Below, one piece after another: positions 9,081 through 17,913 of a stretch of 64,000 bases of DNA. Under the pieces are notes generated by a model. It worked only from the letters and a program-made list of their open reading frames with translations, made no database searches and was not told where the DNA came from. The first letter of the stretch is position 1. Every line of letters begins with the position of its first letter. Made by a program: the position numbers and the translations under genes. The stretch is from Dysgonomonas sp. HDW5A (lineage in GTDB: Bacteria; Bacteroidota; Bacteroidia; Bacteroidales; Dysgonomonadaceae): contig NZ_CP049857.1 of NCBI RefSeq assembly GCF_011299555.1, forward strand, positions 2,108,001 through 2,172,000, read 5' to 3'.

Positions 9081-9116
9081 TTTTTAACCTTCCCTTTGAT
9101 CAGGGAAGGTTAAAAA
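9081..9116. terminator. Terminator of the C1q-like secreted protein gene
   Basis: A perfect 15-bp stem (TTTTTAACCTTCCCT and its complement) with loop TTGATC, 15 nt after the leftward stop codon. The T-runs make it functional on either strand. Confidence 0.88.
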
Positions 9117-9130
9117 TAAATAGGGTATTT

Positions 9131-9871
9131 TTAAAGCTTAACTATGGATATCGAAGCAGAAGGTGTCGAGTAAACTGCATCTATACTAAGAAAGGTGATC
9201 GGGCTACCTTGCAAGGTTGTCCCGGATCGGGTTCTATAGAATGAATAGCGAAGCAAATCGCCTTGAGACAATGAGGCAATAACAGTAGGAAGAATCGCCG
9301 GAGTGCTTTGCCCGGTAGTCCAATTAATATTAAATATAGGTCTATATCCAACTACATCGAACCATGTACCTCCATTATTACTGCTTTTTTGTAAAGATAT
9401 ATTTATAAAAACATTACTACCCGTTGTAGACGTTCCAATTACATAATTAATCAAAGAACTTATCTGATATATTCCGGTTTCGGCAATCCTTATATAGCCA
9501 TTTTGTATATTTATCCCCAAATTGTTTATTAAAATATCGGATGCAATGAAATCAAACGATTGACGAGATCCATCATTAAAAACAGTTAATGTGTTAGGGT
9601 CGGAAGAACTACTCAGCATTAGCCTGTTGGTCTGAATGGCAAGAATGGGGCTGATAGCTTGGGTTGCGACTGATCTTACAACATGCCCCTCAGGATCTAC
9701 AAATAAGGGTTTAAGATTAGCATTGTTAGCACTTTTTGGAGATGTATTCTTAATAATTAAATCTCCTTCAATGTGTAAGGTGGCTTGAGGGCTCTCAGTA
9801 TTGATCCCAACTTGGGCGTATGAAGATCCCAAGGAAAAAGAAATTAAAATGAATAAAGCTTTTTTAATCAT
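9131..9871 (-). CDS. Secreted protein with a C1q/tail-fibre-like C-terminal domain
   Basis: The product has 246 residues from the ATG placed directly before a signal peptide (M-I-K-K-A-L-F-I-L-I-S-F-S-L-G-S-S-Y-A, cleaved before Q). A frame 18 codons longer is rejected because it adds a second hydrophobic stretch. The mature start Q-V-G-I-N-T-E-S-P-Q-A-T-L-H-I-E-G-D is the linker found at the start of many secreted Bacteroidota fibre-like proteins. The C-terminal 140 residues alternate hydrophobic and polar residues, with G-I-Y-Q-I-S-S-L-I and G-D-L-L-R-Y-S-F-Y, as in TNF/C1q jelly rolls. The role is unknown, possibly surface adhesion. Confidence 0.65.
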   Translation of the reverse strand: MIKKALFILISFSLGSSYAQVGINTESPQATLHIEGDLIIKNTSPKSANNANLKPLFVDPEGHVVRSVATQAISPILAIQTNRLMLSSSSDPNTLTVFNDGSRQSFDFIASDILINNLGINIQNGYIRIAETGIYQISSLINYVIGTSTTGSNVFINISLQKSSNNGGTWFDVVGYRPIFNINWTTGQSTPAILPTVIASLSQGDLLRYSFYRTRSGTTLQGSPITFLSIDAVYSTPSASISIVKL

Positions 9872-10513
9872 AAATGATTTTAGAAAATTAAATAGTTTGA
9901 CAAATAATAAATCAAACAACAGCATATAATATTTAGGTAGTGTTGTTGTCTAAACTGTAAATAGTCTCTGGGGTGGATAACCTATAAATTTGAGAAAAAG
10001 CAGTAGCCAGATTACATAGCTAAGCCATATCCGATGTAAACATGCGAACACAAAATAATCTCCCGAAAAAAAATTACGGGTATTTATTTTAAGTAGCTAT
10101 TGCCATATAAAAGTGTGTGGAATTTAATTAAGCTATTGTCGCTCTAATTCCTTGACATACAGATCGGAATACAAATCGTTAGAAATCAAACCTAAAAAAT
10201 ATCTCTCTCAATTTTACCGAATTTATAAATAAATAAATTATAGATGGTTAGTGTCGTTTGCATAAATACATTTAGTGTGTATGCTTTTACCAAAACCATA
10301 AAAAGTTTTTGGATTTTTCCCCAGAGTTTTGAGGTGCAAATGTAGATTTTTTCTCGATATTTTTTTTGTTAAAAAATATTTTTTTACTGTTAATTTGTCT
10401 AAACTGTTATCTTTTGATCTCACAAACAGCATGTTGTAAACCAAGTTACTAGCCATTCTCTGTTATACTGGAAAAAACGGAAATACTCTGAGGTCAGTTT
10501 GAAATATTATTTC
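9872..10513. other. Intergenic region upstream of the efflux operon
   Basis: About 640 bp of AT-rich DNA. A 72-residue Lys-rich leftward frame lies within it but has no recognisable features and is not called. No terminator or repeat element was found. The last part holds the upstream side of the tetR promoter. Confidence 0.5.
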
Positions 10514-10521
10514 TATATTTG
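10514..10521 (+). promoter_or_regulatory. -7 box of the tetR promoter
   Basis: TATATTTG, exact match to TAnnTTTG. The operator palindrome starts six bases downstream, so it would cover the transcription start. Confidence 0.6.
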
Positions 10522-10526
10522 CACAG

Positions 10527-10542
10527 TTAACAATTTTGTTAA
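10527..10542. promoter_or_regulatory. TetR operator, site 1 (autoregulation)
   Basis: TTAACAATTTTGTTAA: 7-bp arms around TT. The same core followed by the same AAACAGAA context recurs before the TolC-like gene. The position just after the -7 box fits repression by the TetR protein encoded next. Confidence 0.75.
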
Positions 10543-10557
10543 ACAGAAAAGTTGATA

Positions 10558-11172
10558 ATGGAAAAGAAAGATATAACGACTGAACAAACAATTCTCGAAG
10601 CAGCAGAGCAAGAATTTTTGGAGAAAGGATTTGCCGGAGCAAAGACTACTGCAATTGCCAAGCGTGCCGGGGTGAACCATGCAATGATTCATTATTATTT
10701 CAGGACAAAGGAAAACTTATTTACAATGGTTTTTCAGCAAAAGATACGTATTTTGGCGGAATCATTCTCGCAATCATTTAATCAGGATCTATCTTTTTTC
10801 GACCAACTAAAATTAGCTATAGGTACTCATTTCGATTTTATTGCTGCCAATCCACGGTTGTTATTCTTTGTTTATGGAGAAATAATCACGAATGACAGGC
10901 GAAAGAAAATGCTGGTTCAAAGCGTGTTTCCTAAACTGAAAGGGATAGTGAAAAGATTGAAGGATGGAATAGATGCTGAAGTGGAAAATGGAACTATTCG
11001 TTTTATTCGTCCTACCGAACTGTTAATGAATATAATTGCACTGAATGCGATTACATTTTTAGCAATGCCTTTGTTGCAGATTATAAAAAGAAACAATAAT
11101 GAAGTGGAGAAGCTTTTGAAACAAAGAAGAGAGAATAATATTCAATTTATTATAAATGGATTGAAAATCTGA
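10558..11172 (+). CDS. TetR/AcrR family repressor of the efflux operon (CecR-like)
   Basis: The product has 204 residues from the ATG; a TTG six bases upstream is less likely. The N-terminal helix-turn-helix fits TetR: I-L-E-A-A-E-Q-E-F-L-E-K-G-F-A-G, then T-T-A-I-A-K-R-A-G-V-N and the recognition helix end H-Y-Y-F-R-T-K-E-N-L-F. The C-terminal part is helical and would bind the inducer and form the dimer. It is flanked by two copies of a palindrome, one over its own promoter and one before the next gene. It probably represses itself and the exporter. The position matches E. coli cecR, which controls ybhGFSR. Confidence 0.9.
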   Translation: MEKKDITTEQTILEAAEQEFLEKGFAGAKTTAIAKRAGVNHAMIHYYFRTKENLFTMVFQQKIRILAESFSQSFNQDLSFFDQLKLAIGTHFDFIAANPRLLFFVYGEIITNDRRKKMLVQSVFPKLKGIVKRLKDGIDAEVENGTIRFIRPTELLMNIIALNAITFLAMPLLQIIKRNNNEVEKLLKQRRENNIQFIINGLKI

Positions 11173-11189
11173 TTTTTTTTATAACTAAA

Positions 11190-11205
11190 CTAACAATTTT
11201 GTTAA
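11190..11205. promoter_or_regulatory. TetR operator, site 2 (before the exporter genes)
   Basis: CTAACAATTTTGTTAA, one base from site 1, followed again by ACAGAA. It lies between tetR and the TolC-like gene. Confidence 0.72.
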
Positions 11206-11235
11206 ACAGAAGTGTTTGAAAATAGAATGTATAAT

Positions 11236-12495
11236 ATGAAGAGAATATTACTTGTTTTGTGCATTATGCTAAGTGGCTATTCGGTTGCATATTGTCAATT
11301 GACTATAGAGCTATGCCACGAAAAAGCAAAGAAGAACTATCCTTTGATTAAGAGGTATGATCTGATAGAGAAAACCAAAGATTATAACCTGTCTAATGCA
11401 GGTAAAGGTTATTTACCTCAGTTCTCGATGTCGGCAAAAGCCACTTACCAATCGGATGTTCCGCATTTGCCCATATCTGTGCCGGGTGTTAATATAAGAC
11501 CATTGAGTCAAGACCAGTACGGAGTTACATTGGATGTAAACCAAACGATCTGGGATGGGGGAGTTATCAGTTCTAAAAAGGAAATGGCAAAGACAACTTC
11601 TGAAGTAGCCTTAAAACAGCTCGAAGTAAATCTGTATTCAATAAATGATAGGGTCAACCAGCTGTACTTCGGCATTCTTTTGCTTGATGGAAAGATTAAA
11701 CAGAACCAATTGCTTCAGGAAGAACTGGAACGGAATTTTAATCTCATATCGAGTTATATTCAGAATGGAGTTGCCAATCAGTCGGATTTGGATGCCATAA
11801 AAGTAGAGCAATTGAAATCAATACAAATTCAGACACAGTTGATGTCAAACAGGAGAGCATATATAGATATGCTGGCGGCATTAATTGGTGAACCAATTGA
11901 CGAGAATGTGATCATGGAGAAACCGAATACAAGTACTCAGTTGATAACGGGACAAATCGAACGTCCTGAATTACGTTTATTCGAGGCACAACAAACTGAT
12001 CTCGAAACACAAAAGAAATTAATAAAGACCGGATATATGCCTAAGTTGGGTGTGTTTGCAACAGGCGGATATGGTAGACCCGGTTTGAATATGCTGGAGG
12101 ATAAGTTTGCTGCCTATTATATAGGAGGGGTTCGTTTGTCGTGGAATTTCGGCGGATTATATACCGAAAAAAATGACCGCAGAATTATAGAAGCCAGCCA
12201 AAGTTCACTCGCTGCCGAGAAAGAAACATTTCTGTTCAACACCAATCTGCAAGTAACACAAGAGCAGAGCGAAATTAAGAAAAACAGAGATTTGTTAAAA
12301 TATGATGATGAAATAATAATCCTCCGTAATAATGTAAAGAAAGCGGCAGAAGTAAAAGTGGCAAACGGCATGCTCACCGTAACAGATCTTATGCGCGAGA
12401 TAAACGCAGAGGATTTGGCAAAGCAAGATAAAATCCAGCACGAGGTAGAGCTTTTACTATCCATTTATAATTTGAAGTATACAACAAATAATTGA
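11236..12495 (+). CDS. TolC-family outer membrane efflux protein
   Basis: Outer-membrane channel of a tripartite exporter, 419 residues. GTG (24 nt upstream) and ATG (9 nt upstream) starts are also in frame. The ATG directly before the signal peptide (M-K-R-I-L-L-V-L-C-I-M-L-S-G) is chosen. The protein has long amphipathic helices rich in Gln/Asn/Glu and two repeats of the OEP type: a long helix near residues 110-210 and a second near 315-410. Short beta segments with aromatic residues lie between them. It is first structural gene after the second operator; the adaptor gene follows after 19 nt. Confidence 0.88.
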   Translation: MKRILLVLCIMLSGYSVAYCQLTIELCHEKAKKNYPLIKRYDLIEKTKDYNLSNAGKGYLPQFSMSAKATYQSDVPHLPISVPGVNIRPLSQDQYGVTLDVNQTIWDGGVISSKKEMAKTTSEVALKQLEVNLYSINDRVNQLYFGILLLDGKIKQNQLLQEELERNFNLISSYIQNGVANQSDLDAIKVEQLKSIQIQTQLMSNRRAYIDMLAALIGEPIDENVIMEKPNTSTQLITGQIERPELRLFEAQQTDLETQKKLIKTGYMPKLGVFATGGYGRPGLNMLEDKFAAYYIGGVRLSWNFGGLYTEKNDRRIIEASQSSLAAEKETFLFNTNLQVTQEQSEIKKNRDLLKYDDEIIILRNNVKKAAEVKVANGMLTVTDLMREINAEDLAKQDKIQHEVELLLSIYNLKYTTNN

Positions 12496-12514
12496 ACGGT
12501 TAAGACTGAAATAT

Positions 12515-13420
12515 ATGAGAACTATAAAAACAACATTCCTTTTAGCCATTACATTTTTATTCGTAGCCTGTGGCAGCAAAAACGGAGATTATGATGCTTC
12601 GGGAATATTCGAGACGACAGAAGTGATTGTTTCTGCGGAAGCTAATGGCAAAATATTAGAACTGAATCTGGAAGAAGGTCAGATTGTAAATCCCGATGTA
12701 CCTTTGGGATATATTGACACTACGCAGCTTTACCTCAAAAAGATGCAACTGTTGGCTAGTAATCAGGCGGTAAAAAGTAAACAAACCGATGTTCCCCGAC
12801 AAATTGCAGCGATACAGCAGCAGATTATAACCCAGAAGAAAGAACGGACACGTTTCGAAAATCTGATAAAATCGAATGCAGCCAATCAAAAGCAGTTGGA
12901 TGATATCAATGCTCAGATTCTTTATCTCGAAAAACAATTGGCTGCACAGACCGAAGTCTTGATGAACTCCAACAGGGGAGTCTCCGAAGAAAGTTCTTCT
13001 ATGCAAATACAGGTTGCCCAACTCGAAGATCAGATAGCAAAATCGGTAATTAAGAGTCCTATAAAAGGAACTATACTGTCTAAATATGCGGAGCAAGGCG
13101 AATTGGCTGTACAGGGTAAAGCCTTATTCAAAGTGGGTGATATCGAAAATATGATTCTCCGCACTTATATTACAGCAAGCCAGTTGACACAGTTGAAGGT
13201 GGGTCAGACAGTAGGAGTGTTTTCGGATTTGGGCGAAGCTGATCGAAAAGAATATTCAGGCACGGTGAAGTGGATATCCGACAAAGCCGAATTCACGCCA
13301 AAGACAATACAAACACGTGACGAACGTGCCAATCTGGTGTATGCGGTGAAAATAGCCGTTAAGAACGATGGTTATATCAAAAGGGGAATGTATGGCGAGA
13401 TAAAGCTGTTAAATCCATGA
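12515..13420 (+). CDS. HlyD-family periplasmic adaptor, probable lipoprotein (YbhG-like)
   Basis: Membrane fusion protein linking the inner-membrane ABC exporter to the TolC-like channel. The N-terminus M-R-T-I-K-T-T-F-L-L-A-I-T-F-L-F-V-A-C-G looks like a lipoprotein signal with Cys19 as anchor. The biotinyl-lipoyl half motif V-S-A-E-A-N-G-K-I-L-E-L-N-L-E-E-G is near residues 35-55. A coiled-coil hairpin rich in Gln/Lys spans about 80-165. The second lipoyl half S-P-I-K-G-T-I-L follows near 175, then a beta domain. It overlaps the next ATPase gene by four bases. Confidence 0.9.
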   Translation: MRTIKTTFLLAITFLFVACGSKNGDYDASGIFETTEVIVSAEANGKILELNLEEGQIVNPDVPLGYIDTTQLYLKKMQLLASNQAVKSKQTDVPRQIAAIQQQIITQKKERTRFENLIKSNAANQKQLDDINAQILYLEKQLAAQTEVLMNSNRGVSEESSSMQIQVAQLEDQIAKSVIKSPIKGTILSKYAEQGELAVQGKALFKVGDIENMILRTYITASQLTQLKVGQTVGVFSDLGEADRKEYSGTVKWISDKAEFTPKTIQTRDERANLVYAVKIAVKNDGYIKRGMYGEIKLLNP

Positions 13421-14328
13421 TTGCAATCTCAGTACAAAATATAAATAAGAAGTACGGCGATATCCAAGCCTTGAATAACATCAGCTTTGAAGTTGAGCAG
13501 GGAGAGATATACGGTATTATCGGTCCCGATGGAGCCGGCAAAACTTCCTTATTTCGTATCCTTACCACACTTTTATTGGCTGAAAGTGGAACAGCCACGG
13601 TTGATGGCTTGGATATTGTTAAAGATTACAAGCAAATCCGTAGTAGGATAGGGTATATGCCCGGAAAATTTTCCCTCTATCAGGATTTAACGGTAGAGGA
13701 GAATCTCGAATTCTTTGCAACTGTTTTTAATACCACAATAAAAGAGAATTATGATCTGATCAAAGATATTTACAGTCAAATAGAGCCATTTAAAGATCGT
13801 CGGGCGGGAAAACTATCAGGCGGAATGAAACAAAAACTGGCACTCAGCTGTGCTTTAATTCATAAACCGACCGTTCTGTTTTTGGATGAACCGACGACAG
13901 GTGTCGATCCTGTTTCGCGAAAAGAATTCTGGGAGATGCTCCGTAAATTGAAAGAGCAAAATATAACGATTCTGGTCTCCACGCCGTATATGGATGAGGC
14001 TATGTTGTGTGATCGTATTGCTTTGATTCAAGAAGGATCTTTTCTTCAGGTCGATACACCACACAGTATCATAGAAAGATTTCCCGAAAAGCTTTGGGCA
14101 GTAAAAAGCAACGAGATGTTTAGGTTACTCTATGATCTGAGACAGTACAATGGTATCAAAACCTGTTTTACTTTTGGTGAAGTGCATCATATAACCGTCA
14201 AAGATGAGCTTGAAATGGTCGATTTGGAAGAATATCTACAAGAGAAAGGTCATCACGAAATAGAAATATATGCAATTAAACCCAATATCGAGGATTGTTA
14301 TATGCAATTGGCACAAAATGCAAGATGA
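13417..14328 (+). CDS. ABC exporter ATPase 1 (YbhF N-half-like)
   Basis: The first of two ATPases that correspond to the two halves of E. coli YbhF. Walker A G-P-D-G-A-G-K-T-S is at 36-44, a canonical signature L-S-G-G-M-K-Q at 133-139, and Walker B L-F-L-D-E-P ends at Glu158. The switch histidine is replaced: the sequence reads V-S-T-P-Y-M-D-E-A with Pro190. This subunit therefore gives a good signature but a weak Walker/switch side. It overlaps the adaptor gene and the second ATPase gene by four bases each (ATGA), which suggests coupled, equal synthesis. Confidence 0.92.
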   Translation: MIAISVQNINKKYGDIQALNNISFEVEQGEIYGIIGPDGAGKTSLFRILTTLLLAESGTATVDGLDIVKDYKQIRSRIGYMPGKFSLYQDLTVEENLEFFATVFNTTIKENYDLIKDIYSQIEPFKDRRAGKLSGGMKQKLALSCALIHKPTVLFLDEPTTGVDPVSRKEFWEMLRKLKEQNITILVSTPYMDEAMLCDRIALIQEGSFLQVDTPHSIIERFPEKLWAVKSNEMFRLLYDLRQYNGIKTCFTFGEVHHITVKDELEMVDLEEYLQEKGHHEIEIYAIKPNIEDCYMQLAQNAR

Positions 14329-15071
14329 TGAATGAATCTGTAATATATACTGAAAACCTGACTAAGAAATTCGGCACATTCACGGCTGTCGATAATATAT
14401 CGTTCAGCGTTGATAAGGGTGAGATTTTCGGTTTTTTGGGTGCTAACGGTGCCGGGAAAACCACAGCTATGCGTATGTTGTGCGGATTGAGCCATCCGAC
14501 ATCGGGCAAAGGCTTTGTCGCAGGATATAATATTGAGAAAGAATCTGAGAAAGTGAAGAAAAATATCGGTTACATGAGTCAGAAATTTTCTTTATACGAA
14601 GACCTAAAGGTTTGGGAAAATATCCGCCTGTTTGGAGGAATCTATGGGATGAAAGAAAAGCTTATAGCCGCAAAAACAGATGAGATATTAGATGAGTTGG
14701 GTTTTCTGGGTGAGCGTAACACACTTGTTCGGGAATTACCTTTAGGGTGGAAACAGAAACTGGCTTTCTCTGTGTCCATATTTCATGAACCTAAAGTCGT
14801 ATTCTTGGATGAACCCACAGGAGGTGTTGACCCTGTAACCCGCAGGCAGTTCTGGGAGCTTATTTATGCGGCGACCGACAGAGGCATTACAGTCTTTGTT
14901 ACGACTCATTATATGGACGAGGCCGAATATTGTAACCGAGTTTCAATTATGGTGGATGGTAAAATTGAGGCTTTGGACACCCCTAAAAATTTAAAACTCC
15001 AATTCGGAGCAGATAGTATGGATGAGGTATTTCAGCAATTAGCCAGAAAAGCAACACGATCGGATAACTAA
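14325..15071 (+). CDS. ABC exporter ATPase 2 (YbhF C-half-like)
   Basis: The start is the ATG that overlaps the previous stop; an upstream TTG frame is rejected. The product has 248 residues. Walker A G-A-N-G-A-G-K-T-T is at 39-47, Walker B V-V-F-L-D-E-P, and the switch His195 in V-T-T-H-Y-M-D-E-A is intact. The signature is altered to L-P-L-G-W-K-Q (138-144). It is complementary to ATPase 1: together they can form one canonical and one degenerate ATP site. Confidence 0.92.
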   Translation: MMNESVIYTENLTKKFGTFTAVDNISFSVDKGEIFGFLGANGAGKTTAMRMLCGLSHPTSGKGFVAGYNIEKESEKVKKNIGYMSQKFSLYEDLKVWENIRLFGGIYGMKEKLIAAKTDEILDELGFLGERNTLVRELPLGWKQKLAFSVSIFHEPKVVFLDEPTGGVDPVTRRQFWELIYAATDRGITVFVTTHYMDEAEYCNRVSIMVDGKIEALDTPKNLKLQFGADSMDEVFQQLARKATRSDN

Positions 15072-15083
15072 ACGAGCCTAAAT

Positions 15084-15611
15084 ATGAACGAATTTCAAAT
15101 AGTAGTTTGGCTATTGCCCATTGTATTTATGATACATGACTTTGAGGAAATAATTTTCTTCAAACCATGGGTTACTAAGAATAGTCCCTATTTGAAAAAG
15201 CGTTTTCCATTCTTAGCAAAACGTTTATTGCCACGTATGGAAGCATTGTCTGTTGCTGCATTTTCCGTCGCTGTTTTTGAGGAATTTGTATTGTTGAGCA
15301 TAATTACTTTTGCAGCTTTTTATTTTGACTATTATAGTATCTGGCTAGCAGTATTCATGGCATTTTTTATTCATCTGTTTATCCATATTATTCAATGGAT
15401 GGTACTGAAAAGATATATACCTGCCATAGTCACTGCCATACTTGCTTTACCATATTGCATGTGGGGATTTATAATCGTATTGAGGAGTCATTTATTTACT
15501 GTATCCGAAATTATTTTGCTGTCATTGGCAGGAGTCTTTTTTATGGTGCTAAATCTCCTCTTCGCTCATTTTCTTGCAGAGAAGTTCGATAAAAAAATAT
15601 CAATTGAATGA
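15084..15611 (+). CDS. HXXEE domain membrane protein
   Basis: The product has 175 residues and five or six hydrophobic segments. The motif H-D-F-E-E near residue 19 and the later acidic V-F-E-E and H-L-F-I-H segments match the HXXEE family (proposed from conserved His and Glu to be a membrane enzyme; activity not established). It sits inside the efflux operon, 12 nt after the ATPase gene, and overlaps the first permease gene by four bases, so it is translated with the exporter. This gene is not part of E. coli ybhGFSR and may be an accessory factor. Confidence 0.8.
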   Translation: MNEFQIVVWLLPIVFMIHDFEEIIFFKPWVTKNSPYLKKRFPFLAKRLLPRMEALSVAAFSVAVFEEFVLLSIITFAAFYFDYYSIWLAVFMAFFIHLFIHIIQWMVLKRYIPAIVTAILALPYCMWGFIIVLRSHLFTVSEIILLSLAGVFFMVLNLLFAHFLAEKFDKKISIE

Positions 15612-16717
15612 AACAATTTCTATCATTTGTAAAAAAAGAATTTTATCATATATTTCGTGATACACGAACCATGATGATTATATTGGGTATTCCGGTTATA
15701 CAGATGCTCCTTTTTGGTTTTGCGATAACAACCGAGGTGCGTAATGTGCAGGTGGCTGTATTCGATCCGTCGAAAGATATTTCAACCGAGCGTATAATCA
15801 ATCGGTTGGACGCCAGCAAGTATTTTCATGTAGTAAAGATGTTGAATAATCCGGATGAAATTAATTCGATCTTTAAAAAAGATCATAATATTAATCTGGT
15901 TATTGTATTCGATGAAAATTTCAATGAAAACCTCCTGCATACAGGTGAGGCATCCGTTCAGTTGATTGCAGATGCTACAGACCCCAATCAGGCTACAACT
16001 CTTACTGGATATGCTACTAACATAATAAACTCTTATCAACAAGAGCTTCTAGAAGGGGCTAAAATTCCGATTCAGATAAAGCCCGAGGTAAGGATGCTTT
16101 ATAATCCACAGATTAAAAGTGCATATAATTTTGTCCCCGGAGTAATGGGGTTGATCTTTATGTTGATCTGTGCTATGATGACTTCTATCTCTATTGTCCG
16201 GGAAAAGGAGACCGGTACTATGGAAATATTATTGGCTTCGCCTGTGAAACCCATCTATATCATTGTGGCGAAAGCAATACCCTATTTTGTAATCTCCATG
16301 GTAAATCTCACCACAATACTTTTGCTGTCTGTTTATATTTTGAAAGTGCCGGTAACGGGAAATTTTTATTCACTGATCGGTATTTCTTTACTCTTTATAA
16401 TGGTGGCATTATCGTTGGGTATACTCATTTCAACTATTGCTCAAACGCAAGTTGCTGCTATGCTGGTATCGGGTATGGGGATGATACTTCCTGTTATGAT
16501 TCTGTCGGGAATGATATTTCCTATCGAAAGTATGCCTGTCATTCTGCAATGGGTATCGGATATCATTCCCGCAAAATGGTATATCTCAGCGGTAAGAAAA
16601 TTAATGATACAGGGACTGGGCATCACTGCTGTATATAAAGAACTGTCCGTTCTGTTAGGGATGTTCGTTTTTTTAATATTTGTAAGTCTCAAAAATTTCA
16701 AGACAAGGCTTGATTAA
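15608..16717 (+). CDS. ABC-2 type exporter permease 1 (YbhS-like)
   Basis: The product has 369 residues. It begins with the family motif F-V-K-K-E-F-Y-H-I-F-R-D-T-R-T and one membrane helix. A periplasmic domain spans about residues 45-170. Five C-terminal membrane helices follow, including I-V-R-E-K-E-T-G-T-M-E-I-L-L-A-S-P-V. The pattern is that of YbhS/YhhJ-type ABC2 permeases. It probably forms a heterodimer with the next permease and is driven by the two ATPases upstream. The substrate is probably a hydrophobic drug or toxic compound, by analogy. Confidence 0.9.
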   Translation: MKQFLSFVKKEFYHIFRDTRTMMIILGIPVIQMLLFGFAITTEVRNVQVAVFDPSKDISTERIINRLDASKYFHVVKMLNNPDEINSIFKKDHNINLVIVFDENFNENLLHTGEASVQLIADATDPNQATTLTGYATNIINSYQQELLEGAKIPIQIKPEVRMLYNPQIKSAYNFVPGVMGLIFMLICAMMTSISIVREKETGTMEILLASPVKPIYIIVAKAIPYFVISMVNLTTILLLSVYILKVPVTGNFYSLIGISLLFIMVALSLGILISTIAQTQVAAMLVSGMGMILPVMILSGMIFPIESMPVILQWVSDIIPAKWYISAVRKLMIQGLGITAVYKELSVLLGMFVFLIFVSLKNFKTRLD

Positions 16718-16741
16718 GGTCACAGCACTTTCTTGTTGCTT
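16711..16741 (-). repeat. Decayed copy of the dispersed palindrome
   Basis: On the minus strand the sequence AAGCAACAAGAAAGTGCTG continues into TGACCTTAATC. It retains the left flank and right arm of the family but has lost the perfect stem. It overlaps the stop codon of permease 1 and fills the gap before permease 2. Confidence 0.45.
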
Positions 16742-16771
16742 CGATAGCCGATAACTTAAGTTGATTTAATC

Positions 16772-17884
16772 ATGATAAAATTTCTATTAGAAAAAGAATT
16801 TAAGCAGATTCTCCGGAATTCATTTCTTCCCAGAATGATTATTGCTATGCCTCTAATGATGATGCTTGTATTTCCGTGGGCTGCTAATCAGGAAATAAAA
16901 AACTTGCGTTTAAGTGTTGTGGATAATGATCATAGTGTTTATTCTGAACGTCTGATACAGAAAGTAACAGCTTCTGGATATTTTAATCTGACAAATGTAT
17001 CGGCGTCGAATGAAGAAGCTTTACAAAGTTTAGAGTCCGATAAGGCTGATATAATTTTAGAGCTTCAGCCCAATTTCGAGAAACATTTGATTAAAGAAGG
17101 AGCGGCTAATGTTATGATTTCTGCTAATGCGGTAAATGGAATGAAAGGTGGTTTAGGCACTGCTTATCTGTCTGTGATATTACAGGATTATGCGACCGAA
17201 ATAAGAGATGAGTGGAAGCAGTCTTCCCTGATGGCGACTTTGCCTGTAATAAATATTGTGCCTCAAAATCGATTTAATCCTCATCTGGATTATAAAGTAT
17301 TTATGGTTCCTGCAATAATGGTTACGCTTTTGACTATGCTATGCGGTTTTTTACCGGCATTGAATATTGTAGGAGAAAAAGAAACAGGCACTATCGAACA
17401 GATGAATGTTACACCTGTTAATAAACTTACCTTTATTTTGGCAAAACTTATTCCTTACTGGACTGTTGGGCTTTTGGCTCTGACTCTTTGTATAACTTTG
17501 GCGGCTACCGTATATGGCTTAGTGCCTGCGGGGCGTTTGGTTACGCTTTACTTTTTTGCCAGTTTATATATTCTGGTGGTTTCAGGATTGGGGCTGGTTA
17601 TTTCCAACTATTCTAATACAATGCAGCAGGCTATGTTTGTCATGTTTTTCTTTATTATGATTTTTATTTTGATGAGTGGTCTTTTTACTCCGATTTCGAG
17701 CATGCCTCAATGGGCAGAGACTATTACTACATTTAATCCCTTGAAGTACTTTATACAGGTCATGAGAATGGTTTATTTAAAAGGGAGCGGTATTGTTGAC
17801 CTTACTATGCAGATGGTTGCTTTGGGTTGCTTTGCTGTCTTTTTTAACGGTTGGGCAGTGATTAGTTACAGAAAGAATAATTAG
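16772..17884 (+). CDS. ABC-2 type exporter permease 2 (YbhR-like)
   Basis: The product has 370 residues with the same architecture as the preceding permease. The opening is L-L-E-K-E-F-K-Q-I-L-R-N, followed by one helix, a periplasmic domain and five helices containing I-V-G-E-K-E-T-G-T-I-E-Q-M-N-V-T-P-V. It is last gene of the island. The 54-nt gap before it, unlike the overlaps upstream, is occupied by a decayed palindrome copy. Together with permease 1 it would form the membrane channel of the exporter. Confidence 0.9.
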   Translation: MIKFLLEKEFKQILRNSFLPRMIIAMPLMMMLVFPWAANQEIKNLRLSVVDNDHSVYSERLIQKVTASGYFNLTNVSASNEEALQSLESDKADIILELQPNFEKHLIKEGAANVMISANAVNGMKGGLGTAYLSVILQDYATEIRDEWKQSSLMATLPVINIVPQNRFNPHLDYKVFMVPAIMVTLLTMLCGFLPALNIVGEKETGTIEQMNVTPVNKLTFILAKLIPYWTVGLLALTLCITLAATVYGLVPAGRLVTLYFFASLYILVVSGLGLVISNYSNTMQQAMFVMFFFIMIFILMSGLFTPISSMPQWAETITTFNPLKYFIQVMRMVYLKGSGIVDLTMQMVALGCFAVFFNGWAVISYRKNN

Positions 17885-17913
17885 ATTATATATTCTTTAT
17901 AATCTGTTTATTA
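17883..17913 (+). terminator. Weak terminator at the end of the efflux operon
   Basis: AGATTATA and TATAATCT form an 8-bp AT-only stem that starts at the stop codon and is followed by GTTTATT. The stability is low. Confidence 0.35.

Noticed and set aside
10238-10456. A 72-residue leftward frame upstream of tetR
   Set aside because: Lys/Asn-rich, no recognisable domain, signal or promoter, and its composition matches AT-rich non-coding DNA.
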